17,882 nt of DNA from Caldilineaceae bacterium (GTDB taxonomy: Bacteria > Chloroflexota > Anaerolineae > Caldilineales > Caldilineaceae), in the NCBI GenBank assembly GCA_026645575.1, contig JAPKMW010000155.1, positions 1 through 17,882 of the forward strand, read 5' to 3'. The translations under genes and the position numbers were made by a program. Positions 1-7,282 of the stretch are shown here, one piece after another. Under the pieces are notes generated by a model. That model was not told the DNA's origin. It made no database searches and worked only from the letters and a program-made list of their open reading frames with translations. Each line of letters starts with the position of its first letter. Position 1 is the first letter of the stretch.

Positions 1-77
1 CGGTTTTAATTTCGTTACAGCGTCCCTATTCCAAGTTTTTCAGAGAGAGCTACATCACTCAATTGATCAAGGTATTG
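1..77. mobile_element. Partial copy (right end) of a MITE-like inverted-repeat element
   Basis: These 77 bases are identical to 8329-8405, the right part of the complete element at 8230-8405. The fragment ends with the same 15-bp terminal repeat TTGATCAAGGTATTG (63-77). The left part lies outside the window, so its target duplication cannot be seen. The terminal repeat supplies the stop codon of the neighbouring minus-strand toxin gene. Confidence 0.8.
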
Positions 78-315
78 TAGATAACAGCATGATAACAACA
101 CCAGCCGCACGAAAAGCTTTTAAAAGTTTATTAAGGATCCCTTTGCCCAACTGTTGATTGCCATGAACTGGCACTGAAACTGATGTACCGTCCTTGAATT
201 CAATCACAACATGTGAGCCTTTGCCTTCGCGAATCGCTCGAACTTGATCCGATTTGCGCGCAAGTTGGACAAAATCTTTGCCGGTTTTAGGGTGCGATTC
301 TGCCATTGGAACCAT
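67..315 (-). CDS. hicA: HicA-family toxin (mRNA interferase-like), C-terminus altered by an insertion element
   Basis: Small basic protein of about 80 residues resembling HicA toxins, which are double-stranded-RNA-binding-fold ribonucleases cleaving mRNA. Visible family features are a TGKDF start of the domain, a GKGSHVVIEF stretch containing the GSH catalytic histidine, a D-G-T-turn-SVPVHGN strand and a GKGILNKLLKA helix. Three in-phase starts exist (GTG 321, ATG 315, ATG 306) and none has a strong ribosome binding site. The start overlaps the end of the upstream partner gene, so translation is probably coupled. The last four residues (STIP) and the TGA stop come from the terminal repeat of the element at 1-77, so the original C-terminus was probably replaced. 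Family assignment is by motif reading only. HicA partners are normally HicB, which the upstream gene does not resemble. Confidence 0.72.
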   Translation of the reverse strand: MVPMAESHPKTGKDFVQLARKSDQVRAIREGKGSHVVIEFKDGTSVSVPVHGNQQLGKGILNKLLKAFRAAGVVIMLLSTIP

Positions 316-535
316 GCTCACTATCTGGGTCGGTGTATTCTTGATGGCTAATTGTTAGCGCCGCTAAAGCATTGTGCTTCTCAATGTATTCGATCATGGC
401 GTCGAATAAACCATCGAAAAATGCCTTCGTGTCAACAGCATTTTCAATTTCAACGACGCCATCAATGACGAGTGAGTATTCTTTTGACATGACGCTATCA
501 ACATCTGTAAACGCTGGGACAACTTTCACAGCCAT
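287..535 (-). CDS. Small protein, probable antitoxin partner of the HicA-like toxin (unrecognised family)
   Basis: An 82-residue acidic protein that I do not recognise. It starts at an ATG preceded by an excellent AAAGGAGGG ribosome binding site with 5-nt spacing, which fixes the start. The core contains a short beta-like stretch (SKEYSLVIDGVVEIENAVD), then an amphipathic helix-like segment (KAFFDGLFDAMIEYIEKHN), a second strand (ALAALTIS) and a disordered charged tail. It overlaps the HicA-like gene by about 30 nt, the usual layout of a toxin-antitoxin operon, and its acidic character suits binding to the basic toxin. It lacks the HicB signature (a partial RNase H fold with a CPDLPGC-like motif plus a DNA-binding domain). 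The antitoxin role is inferred from context only. Confidence 0.6.
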   Translation of the reverse strand: MAVKVVPAFTDVDSVMSKEYSLVIDGVVEIENAVDTKAFFDGLFDAMIEYIEKHNALAALTISHQEYTDPDSEHGSNGRIAP

Positions 536-599
536 TGTTACCCTCCTTTGAGGAATGTTTGCACTTGCTCAATCATGCCTTACCTTTGGAGTTTTGTCA

Positions 600-2357
600 A
601 TGAACCCTGTACAGAATCGATCCATCAACCCCATCACCCGTGAGATCATCCAAACGGCGCTATCAGCCGCCGCCGATGAGATGTCCCTCGGCCTCTACCG
701 CACTGCCTACTCGACCATTGTGCGCGACTGTCTCGACTATTCTACCTCGATTTGTGACGCCAATGGCGAGATGATTGCGCAGGGCGTCACCATCCCCTTT
801 CACCTGGGGTCGGTGCCCTATGCGCTAGATGCCCTCTTCAAAAAATTTGGCGACAAAATGGAGCCGGGCGATATTTTCATCATGAACGACCCCTTCGATG
901 GCGGGATGCACATTCCCGACATCTTCATCGTCAAGCCGATCTTCTGGGAAGGGGAACGGGTCGCCTTTGCCGTCAGTACAGCGCACCACCTGGACTTGGG
1001 CGGACGCTTGCCGGGCAGTTCGGCCTGTGACAACACCGAGATTTTTCAAGATGGCCTGCGCATTCCGTGGTTGAAACTCTACCGCCGCGGCGAACCGGAT
1101 GAGGCGATCTTTGCCCTCATTCGCGCCAATGTGCGGGTGCCGGAGATGACCATCGGCGACATTCGCGCCCAATTGGCCGCCTGCCACATTGGTGAGCGCG
1201 CCGTTCATGACCTCATTCGGCGCTATGGCGTGGCAACCTTCACCGCCTGCGCCGCCGACCTGATCGCCTACACCGAACGGCTCATGCGCGCCGAGATCGC
1301 TGGCTGGCCCGATGGCAGCTATAGCTTTACTGACTATCTCGACAGCGACGGCGTCGGCGGCCCGCCCACCAAGATCCAGGTGACGCTGACGGTGGAAGGC
1401 GATTCCATCACCGCTGACTTTACCGGCAGTTCGCCCCAAGTGCGCGGCGCGCTCAACAGCACCCTTTCCTTTACGGCGTCGGTGGTGGCGCTCTGTGTGC
1501 GCGCCGTGCTGCGCGACGAGATTCCCAACACCGCCGGCATGTTCAAACCCCTCAAGATCATCGCCCCACCTGGTACGGTGGTCAATGTTGAAATGCCCGG
1601 CGCCTCCTCCATGCGCGGCGTGACCGGCTTTCGCATGGCCGATGCCGTCTGGGGCGCGCTGGCTGGTCTGTTGCCGGATCGGGTGTTGGCGGCGGGTGAA
1701 GGGGGCAACACGCTGGTGATTATCGGCGGCCAACGACCTAATAAGACGCCTTATGTCTACTATGAACTACTCTCCGGCACCTGGGGCGCCCGCCCGGATC
1801 GCGACGGCAATGACGGGCTGTGCAACCCGGCCAATGTCGCCAGTAACATTCCGGTCGAGCAGGCCGAGTGTGAATACCCGGTGCGCATTGAACGCTATGG
1901 CCTGGTCGATGACAGCGGCGGCGCCGGCAAGTTTCGTGGCGGTCTGGCGATTGAACGGGAATGGCGTCTGTTGAGTGGCGAAGCCCATCTCGCTATCCGC
2001 TCAGATCGGCGGGATCACTTGCCCTATGGTCTCTATGGCGGGCAGCCCGGCACGCCCTCCACCAACATCCTCTACGCCGCTGATGACGAGGCCAACGAAC
2101 GGGGCATCGTCCTGCCGACCATGATTTCTACATCCATGAAAGCCGGCGAACGCATCTATCATAAACAGCCGGGTGCTGGCGGCTGGGGCAACCCGCTGGA
2201 ACGACCCGCGGCGGCGGTGATGAACGATGTGCGCAACGGCAAAGTTTCACTGGCGGCGGCACGGGAACAGTATGGCGTGGTATTCGATCCGGCGACGCTC
2301 ACCGTGGATGAAGCCGCAACAACCACGTTCCGCCAGCAAAGGCAGAACCAACCATGA
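600..2357 (+). CDS. hyuB: Hydantoinase B / 5-oxoprolinase subunit B family protein
   Basis: About 585 residues, the full family length. Members pair with HyuA subunits to hydrolyse, with ATP, the ring amide of hydantoins, N-methylhydantoin or 5-oxoproline in the cytoplasm. Family landmarks in order: an N-terminal NPITREIIQ start, EMIAQGVTIPFHLGSVP, a probable metal-site segment NDPFDGGMHIPDIF, AHHLDLGG, the GGAGKFRGGLAIER segment, and the C-terminal GAGGWGNPLERP followed by DVRNGKVSLAAAREQYGV. ATG 600 is chosen because it follows a GGAG at normal distance and begins where the family begins; an upstream ATG at 555 adds 15 atypical residues. It overlaps the next gene by ATGA. No hyuA is visible: upstream is a divergent toxin-antitoxin pair. 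The exact substrate cannot be told from sequence. Confidence 0.9.
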   Translation: MNPVQNRSINPITREIIQTALSAAADEMSLGLYRTAYSTIVRDCLDYSTSICDANGEMIAQGVTIPFHLGSVPYALDALFKKFGDKMEPGDIFIMNDPFDGGMHIPDIFIVKPIFWEGERVAFAVSTAHHLDLGGRLPGSSACDNTEIFQDGLRIPWLKLYRRGEPDEAIFALIRANVRVPEMTIGDIRAQLAACHIGERAVHDLIRRYGVATFTACAADLIAYTERLMRAEIAGWPDGSYSFTDYLDSDGVGGPPTKIQVTLTVEGDSITADFTGSSPQVRGALNSTLSFTASVVALCVRAVLRDEIPNTAGMFKPLKIIAPPGTVVNVEMPGASSMRGVTGFRMADAVWGALAGLLPDRVLAAGEGGNTLVIIGGQRPNKTPYVYYELLSGTWGARPDRDGNDGLCNPANVASNIPVEQAECEYPVRIERYGLVDDSGGAGKFRGGLAIEREWRLLSGEAHLAIRSDRRDHLPYGLYGGQPGTPSTNILYAADDEANERGIVLPTMISTSMKAGERIYHKQPGAGGWGNPLERPAAAVMNDVRNGKVSLAAAREQYGVVFDPATLTVDEAATTTFRQQRQNQP

Positions 2358-3955
2358 TCCAGCCCTATGATTTGATCATTCAAGGTGGCGTTGTGGTTGA
2401 TGGCACAGGCGCAGACCCAATGCAGGCCGATGTTGCCATCGCTGATGGGCGAATTGCGGCGATTGGGATGATAGAGCCGCCGGCCCATACACCGATACTG
2501 GAGGCGCGTGGACTGGTGGTGGCGCCGGGCTTTATTGATATTCACAGCCATTCCGATTTTACGCTGCTGGTTGATCCACGAGCGGTCAGTTCGATCACCC
2601 AAGGGGTGACGCTAGAGGTGGTGGGCAACTGTGGGCATGGCTGCGCGCCGATTGTGAACCCGGAACTGGCGCGCATGAACATCTACGGCTGTCAACCCGA
2701 TCATGAACTGAGTTGGCGCACGATGGGCGAGTATCTGGCACGCATGGACGCGGGGCGCCCGGCGGTGAATGTCATCACCCTGGTGCCCAACGGCAATTTG
2801 CGGCTGGCTGTTACCGGGCTGGTCGATCGACCCGCTGCCCCGGACGAAGTGCGGCAGATGAAAAAGCTATTGACCCAGAGTCTGGAAGAAGGCGCGTGGG
2901 GCTTTTCTACCGGGTTGGAATATGGGCCGGAACAGGGCTGTAGCGAGGATGAGATTGTGGCGTTGTGCCGCGTCTGTGCCAAGCATGGTGGCCTCTATGC
3001 CACCCACACGCGCAATCGCGCCGGCGAAGCACGCGAGACGATTGCCGAGGCGATTCGCACCAGCGCCCAAGCCAAGGTTCCCTTGCAAATTTCTCACATT
3101 TCCGTCGTGGCGCGACTGGTGGCAGAAAGCGGTTGGGCCGTGGCGCAAGCGTTGGAACAGGTGGCCGCCGCACGACAAGCCGGCTTGGATGTCCGTTTTG
3201 ACATGCACACTCGTCTCTTTGGCACCACCAATTTAAGCGCAGCTCTGCCCCCCGCCCTGCTTGAAGGCAGCCAAGCCGCCATTGCCTACCGCCTGCGCGA
3301 GCCAAGCACCCAACGCGCCATCCGCCAATACCCCAGCATTATCAACGCCCTGGCCCGTGGCGACTGGGGCAAGATCGTCCTCTTCAATAGCAAAGCGCAT
3401 CCGACGCTACGTGGTCGCAGCCTGGCCGAGGTGAGCGACCTGTGGCAGATGGACCCCTATCAGACTATCTGCGAACTCTTGTTGGCCGAAGTGGATGACC
3501 TGCACAGCCTTATGATCCTGGCTTTCACCTATCGCGCCGAAGATCTACGTGCCGCCTTTGAACACCCCGATTGCATGGTCGGCTCCGACGCCACGGCGCT
3601 GGCGCCTGATGGACCGTTGGCAAATTCGGCCTTTCATGGCGCCTACACCTGGGCCGCCTGGTTCTTCCGCCATTTTGTGCGCGAGCGGGGCGTCATCACC
3701 GTGCAAGAAGCAGTGCGTCGGCTTACCTCTTTACCGGCGGGGCGGCTGGGATTGGTGGATCGTGGCGTCCTCAAACCCGGCGCCTGGGCCGATCTGGCGA
3801 TCTTCGACCCCAACACCTTTGGCGAACGGGGGACGACGCTGGAACCGAATCAGCCAGCGGATGGCATGGTGCATGTCGTGGTCAATGGCGCCGTTACGTT
3901 GCGGAATGGACAATTAACCGGCAACCGCAACGGTCGTGTCCTCCGGCGCAGTTGA
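2354..3955 (+). CDS. N-acyl-D-amino-acid deacylase (D-aminoacylase), amidohydrolase superfamily
   Basis: A 533-residue metal-dependent amidohydrolase of the D-aminoacylase group, which release D-amino acids from N-acyl-D-amino acids. The N-terminal beta-sandwich piece (DLIIQGGVVVDGTG) is followed by the barrel with metal ligands H64 and H66 in FIDIHSHSD, the family cysteine C93 in VVGNCGHG, STGLEY (about 185-190), H218 in ATHTR, H248 in QISHIS and the catalytic aspartate D412 in VGSDA. It ends with the returning sandwich (GVLKPGAWADLAIFDP). The segment that in classic D-aminoacylases reads like D-x-YPY is FDMHTRLFG here, which may mean altered acyl or side-chain specificity. ATGA overlap with hyuB shows translational coupling and one operon. 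Dihydroorotase- or hydantoinase-like activity is an alternative. Confidence 0.87.
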   Translation: MIQPYDLIIQGGVVVDGTGADPMQADVAIADGRIAAIGMIEPPAHTPILEARGLVVAPGFIDIHSHSDFTLLVDPRAVSSITQGVTLEVVGNCGHGCAPIVNPELARMNIYGCQPDHELSWRTMGEYLARMDAGRPAVNVITLVPNGNLRLAVTGLVDRPAAPDEVRQMKKLLTQSLEEGAWGFSTGLEYGPEQGCSEDEIVALCRVCAKHGGLYATHTRNRAGEARETIAEAIRTSAQAKVPLQISHISVVARLVAESGWAVAQALEQVAAARQAGLDVRFDMHTRLFGTTNLSAALPPALLEGSQAAIAYRLREPSTQRAIRQYPSIINALARGDWGKIVLFNSKAHPTLRGRSLAEVSDLWQMDPYQTICELLLAEVDDLHSLMILAFTYRAEDLRAAFEHPDCMVGSDATALAPDGPLANSAFHGAYTWAAWFFRHFVRERGVITVQEAVRRLTSLPAGRLGLVDRGVLKPGAWADLAIFDPNTFGERGTTLEPNQPADGMVHVVVNGAVTLRNGQLTGNRNGRVLRRS

Positions 3956-3977
3956 TAGCGTCGCTCTTGTCCGCGGC

Positions 3978-4022
3978 TTGGTCTCCTCTCTGGTACAATG
4001 GTACAATAGAAACAGAGAGGAG
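3978..4022 (+). promoter_or_regulatory. Candidate promoter with operator-like inverted repeat overlapping the ribosome binding site of the ATPase gene
   Basis: A TTGGTC (3978-3983), an 18-bp spacer and TACAAT (4002-4007) form a plausible sigma-70-type promoter; a second TACAAT lies at 3994-3999. A perfect 10-bp inverted repeat, CTCCTCTCTG (3983-3992) and CAGAGAGGAG (4013-4022), brackets both boxes, and its right arm includes most of the AGAGGAGG ribosome binding site of the ATPase gene. It could act as an operator, or, in transcripts reading through from hyuB, as a hairpin hiding the ribosome binding site. Confidence 0.5.
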
Positions 4023-4029
4023 GCGAACG

Positions 4030-5784
4030 ATGCAATATCCGTTAGCAGAAAAAATTGGCGTACCGGAACTCCTGGTCGGTCGCGCCAGGGAGTTTGATGT
4101 CTTTGGCAAATGGCTGGACAATATTCCCCGACGTCTGTCAAAGTCGCGCGTCATTCTGGCGCGGCGCAAGAGTGGGAAGACGGTCTTTGTCCAGCGCCTC
4201 TTTAATCAGGTCTGGAGCGCCAATGGGCAGGTGATCCCCTTTTATTTTGATTTTGCCGAGCAAGCCATTTGGTACCCTGATTTAGCGATCAAATATTACC
4301 AGACTTTTGCGTCCCAATACATTTCCTTTTTAGAACGGGACGCGACCCTGGTGCAAACCCCACTTTCGCTGGAAGAAATTCGTGAGTATGGCCAAAGCAA
4401 GGGTATGCACCCCATGGTGCGCGATGTTGACTTGTTATTGGAGGGAAGAGCCACCGGCAAAAGTCATGGGTTGATGTGGGATGCCGCCTATTCCGCCCCG
4501 CATCGCTATGCGGATGTCTATGATCGACGTGCCGTCGTCATCTTAGATGAATTTCAGAATATTAGCCTCACGGTTTATGCTGATGAAAACTTTGAAACCA
4601 AGCCAATCGAGTCAATGGCGGGGAGTTACCACTATTATTCGGAATCGAAACTGGCGCCAATGCTGGTAACTGGCTCTTATGTTGGTTGGCTGATGCGTCT
4701 GATCGATAAATATCTGGAAGCGGGCCGGCTGAAACCTTGGTATTTTACCCCTTACCTGACACCGGAAGAAGGGTTGGAAGCGGTCTACCAATACGCTGAA
4801 GTCTATCGCGAACCGATTACCAACGAAACCGCCTTGCTGATTAATGAACTTTGCATGGCCGACCCTTTCTTTATCTCTTGTGTGATCCAGAGTGATTATG
4901 CCGACCGCAATTTAACCACTAGAGACGGGGTGGTCAACACGGTCAATTACGAGATTACGGATCGCGGTTCCGAGATGTCCAAAACCTGGAACGAGTACAT
5001 TCAGTTAGCCATGTTGCGCATCAACCATTATCATACCAAGCAGATGCTGCTCCACTTGAGTAAACATGCCGACCGTTACTGGACGCCGCGTGAACTGAAA
5101 GCCGAACTCCAGATTGACTTAGGCGAATATGAGATCCAAGAACAACTCGTCACCTTGGCCGAGTCTGATTTGATTGAGCGCGGCACGTCCGATATCCAAT
5201 TTCGTGGCTTACAGGATGGTACGGTCAATTTGATTTTGCGTAACCGCTTTGAGGAAGAGATCAACAACTTCGTGCCTGATCTCAAGCAAGAGTTTCAGAC
5301 AAAGGTGACCGAACTCCAACATGCCAACCGTCGTTTACAAGGGATGCTCAATCATCTCTCTGGCAAGCTGGCCGAACAACAACTCGCCACCGAGTTGCGC
5401 ACGCGCAAACGCTTCAAGTTGAGCGATTACTTTACTGGAATGAATGATGACGCGCCGGTCAACCTGCTTGATGTACGGGATCGTGTGACCGCCCAACGCG
5501 CTGACGGCAAAGGGCAAGAATTTGATGTGGTGGCCCAATCTAGTGATGGACGGGTATTGGTGGTGGAGGTGCGCAAACGGCAGAGCAAGACTACGCTCAC
5601 CGACGTGGCCGATTTTTGTGACAAGGTGACAGCCTATGCCACCAATCACCCACAGGCAATAGTGCGATCAGCCTTCCTCGCCTTGGGTGGATTTACCGAG
5701 GAAGCAACAGCGTTTTGTCGAATGCACACGATCAGCACAGCGGAACAGATTGCCTATTTCTGGAATATTGCAGAGTCCACATAG
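4030..5784 (+). CDS. AAA-type ATPase with winged-helix-like region and C-terminal PD-(D/E)XK-like domain
   Basis: 584 residues from ATG 4030, which follows a strong GAGGAGG at 6 nt; an in-frame ATG at 3952 overlaps the previous stop and lacks such a site. The N-terminal P-loop domain resembles the 'archaeal ATPase' type of AAA proteins: LVGRAREFD (about 15-23), a Walker A variant ARRKSGKT (44-51) and Walker B VVILDEF (169-175), then a sensor-like VTGSYVG. A winged-helix-like region (about 330-400) and a probable coiled coil (about 410-460) follow. The C-terminus has the order FDVVAQ, VLVVEVRKR (D499, E513, R515), a PD-(D/E)XK-like arrangement with arginine for the usual lysine, so nuclease activity is uncertain. 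Function unknown; defence or genome-maintenance roles are possible. It sits between amino-acid hydrolases but has its own promoter. Confidence 0.75.
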   Translation: MQYPLAEKIGVPELLVGRAREFDVFGKWLDNIPRRLSKSRVILARRKSGKTVFVQRLFNQVWSANGQVIPFYFDFAEQAIWYPDLAIKYYQTFASQYISFLERDATLVQTPLSLEEIREYGQSKGMHPMVRDVDLLLEGRATGKSHGLMWDAAYSAPHRYADVYDRRAVVILDEFQNISLTVYADENFETKPIESMAGSYHYYSESKLAPMLVTGSYVGWLMRLIDKYLEAGRLKPWYFTPYLTPEEGLEAVYQYAEVYREPITNETALLINELCMADPFFISCVIQSDYADRNLTTRDGVVNTVNYEITDRGSEMSKTWNEYIQLAMLRINHYHTKQMLLHLSKHADRYWTPRELKAELQIDLGEYEIQEQLVTLAESDLIERGTSDIQFRGLQDGTVNLILRNRFEEEINNFVPDLKQEFQTKVTELQHANRRLQGMLNHLSGKLAEQQLATELRTRKRFKLSDYFTGMNDDAPVNLLDVRDRVTAQRADGKGQEFDVVAQSSDGRVLVVEVRKRQSKTTLTDVADFCDKVTAYATNHPQAIVRSAFLALGGFTEEATAFCRMHTISTAEQIAYFWNIAEST

Positions 5785-5841
5785 CTGCTACCCTTGCGGT
5801 GCTAACCGCGATCATTTCTGCTTTACGAGAGGTGGAACACC

Positions 5842-6828
5842 ATGCTTTTTTCGGAGTTTGATCTGCCCAACTTGCGACCAAATGAGAAAGTAACCGGCTG
5901 GCTCGACGTGGCCGGACGCGCCGATGGCAGCGTCTGGCGCTTGCCACTGCTCTATGTAACCGGGCAGACGGCTGGCCCTACGCTCGTAGTGACTGCCGCC
6001 GTTCACGGCGACGAGTATGAAGGCGTCGAGGCGATCCCCCAAATTTTTCAGCAGATGGAACCGGTGCGCCTACGGGGCAAACTGGTCATGGTTCCCGTCT
6101 GCAACATGCCGGCCTATGAAACTGCCACCCGCAGCAGCCCAATCGATGGCTTGAACCTGGCGCGCGTCTTCCCCGGTGAGGTCAATGGCACGATCACTCA
6201 GCGCATTGCCTACTGGATGACCGAGAAACTCTTAAAGTACGCCGATTTCTACATTGACCTGCACAGCGGCGGCGCAACCTATAACATTCCCACCCTGATC
6301 GGCTACATTCATGATGAGAGCGAGATCGGGCGGCGTTCATTGGCCGGAGCGCAGGCGTTTGGCGCGCCGGTGTTGTGGGGGCATCCTTTGCCAACCGCAT
6401 CAGGGCGGACAGTTTCGGCGGCGACGGACTTTGGCGTGCCGTGGCTCTATACCGAAGCGCCCGGCGGCGGCTATGCGCGCCCGGATGATGTCGCCTGTTT
6501 TGTGCAGGGGGTGATCAATGTCATGCGTTGGCTGGGCATGATCGACGGCGCCCCGGAACCCCGCCCCATGACCCATCAGCTCTTTGGCGACGGCAACCTG
6601 GATCAGGTGATCGACGCTGCGGTGGCCGGCTATTTCCGGGCCGAAGTCAATTTGCTTGATCCGGTGGTGGCCGGTCAACGCTTGGGGGTGATTCTCGATC
6701 TCTTCGGCCAGGTGCTCCAGGAAGTAACCGCCGATCAGGCGGGGGTGGTGATCATGTTGCGCCGTTTTCATCGCGTTCATGTTGGCGATGGGTTAGCGCA
6801 AATTACGCAAGTGATTCGCACGGCGTGA
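5842..6828 (+). CDS. Succinylglutamate desuccinylase/aspartoacylase family zinc hydrolase (M14-like)
   Basis: 328-residue zinc deacylase of the AstE/AspA group, enzymes with a carboxypeptidase fold that remove acyl groups from N-acyl amino acids or related amides. Zinc ligands are visible as H55-x-x-E58 in AVHGDEYEG and H141 in IDLHSGG; the probable general base is the glutamate in WLYTEAPGGG (about E205). The NMPAYETATR and DGLNLARVFPG segments match the substrate-binding region. The C-terminal part (about 250-328) looks like the small beta domain seen in the family. The start follows GAGGTGG at normal spacing. It lies 57 bp after the ATPase gene on the same strand. With the D-aminoacylase it suggests catabolism of N-acylated amino acids; the precise substrate is unknown. 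Confidence 0.85.
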   Translation: MLFSEFDLPNLRPNEKVTGWLDVAGRADGSVWRLPLLYVTGQTAGPTLVVTAAVHGDEYEGVEAIPQIFQQMEPVRLRGKLVMVPVCNMPAYETATRSSPIDGLNLARVFPGEVNGTITQRIAYWMTEKLLKYADFYIDLHSGGATYNIPTLIGYIHDESEIGRRSLAGAQAFGAPVLWGHPLPTASGRTVSAATDFGVPWLYTEAPGGGYARPDDVACFVQGVINVMRWLGMIDGAPEPRPMTHQLFGDGNLDQVIDAAVAGYFRAEVNLLDPVVAGQRLGVILDLFGQVLQEVTADQAGVVIMLRRFHRVHVGDGLAQITQVIRTA

Positions 6829-6857
6829 ACCGTGCTGCGTGATTTGTGAACCGTGGT

Positions 6858-6913
6858 ATCGTCCGGGAAGCTTGGCCGGCAACGTCCTTTGCCGGCCAAG
6901 CTTCCCGGACGAT
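6858..6913. repeat. Long perfect hairpin (25-bp stem), likely bidirectional terminator
   Basis: Left arm 6858-6882 and right arm 6889-6913 are perfect reverse complements with a 6-base loop (CGTCCT). It lies between the convergent ends of the M14-like gene and the small peptide gene. No T-run follows on either strand, so it is not a textbook intrinsic terminator, but its position suits transcript-end formation or protection. Confidence 0.75.
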
Positions 6914-6945
6914 GGTTAACCAGTAGTGTGGGCGCTGTTCATCCA

Positions 6946-7143
6946 TTATCCCCACTGACTTGGATCGCCAGCAACGCGGTGTTGGCCTTCATACTCGTTG
7001 ACTTTGGCGACGCGATGTTGGCCTTCATATTCGTTGACTTTACGTGCCAGCGTGTTATTGCCGGGATATAGATTCAACAGGGTGGCGGTGAGCATGGCTA
7101 GGGCAGCGAGGCCGAGGGTCAGTTTGTATTGTAGCGTCTTCAT
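6946..7143 (-). CDS. Small exported or membrane-anchored peptide with a duplicated 12-residue unit
   Basis: 65 residues from the ATG at 7143, preceded by AAAGGAA about 8 nt upstream; a longer reading from 7170 lacks such a site. The N-terminus is signal-like: a lysine-containing head, a hydrophobic stretch (about 9-25), then NLYPGNNTLARK. Two exact tandem copies of KVNEYEGQHRVA follow (residues 35-46 and 47-58), then a GDPSQWG tail. The two 36-bp DNA units (7006-7041 and 6970-7005) differ at four bases, all transitions at third codon positions and all synonymous, which points to selection on the peptide sequence. Basic residues precede each unit. No family recognised. It could be a secreted peptide precursor, a periplasmic metal or ligand binder, or a membrane micro-protein. 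Convergent with the M14-like gene. Confidence 0.65.
   Translation of the reverse strand: MKTLQYKLTLGLAALAMLTATLLNLYPGNNTLARKVNEYEGQHRVAKVNEYEGQHRVAGDPSQWG
6970..7041 (-). repeat. Tandem duplication of a 36-bp in-frame unit
   Basis: Units 6970-7005 and 7006-7041 match at 32 of 36 positions. All four differences fall on third codon positions of the minus-strand small gene, giving two identical 12-residue peptides. Confidence 0.9.
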
Positions 7144-7282
7144 AGGTAGTTCCTTTCTGCTTGTGTCCATTTGGTTTGGTTGTCATCTACGTCTTCATTT
7201 AATCACCGAAGTGGGCGCTACACCAGCAACCAGCCGTTACAAGAAGTGCTACAACGAGTACTACCACTAAACTCGGTTTCCA

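Noticed and set aside
825..1733. 302-residue reading frame antisense to hyuB
   Set aside because: Composition is H/G/A-rich and typical of a GC-driven shadow frame; the plus strand carries a clear full-length family member.
3952..4029. Upstream ATG for the ATPase gene adding 26 residues
   Set aside because: It overlaps the previous stop, has no ribosome binding site and translates the promoter and inverted repeat; ATG 4030 has GAGGAGG at ideal spacing.
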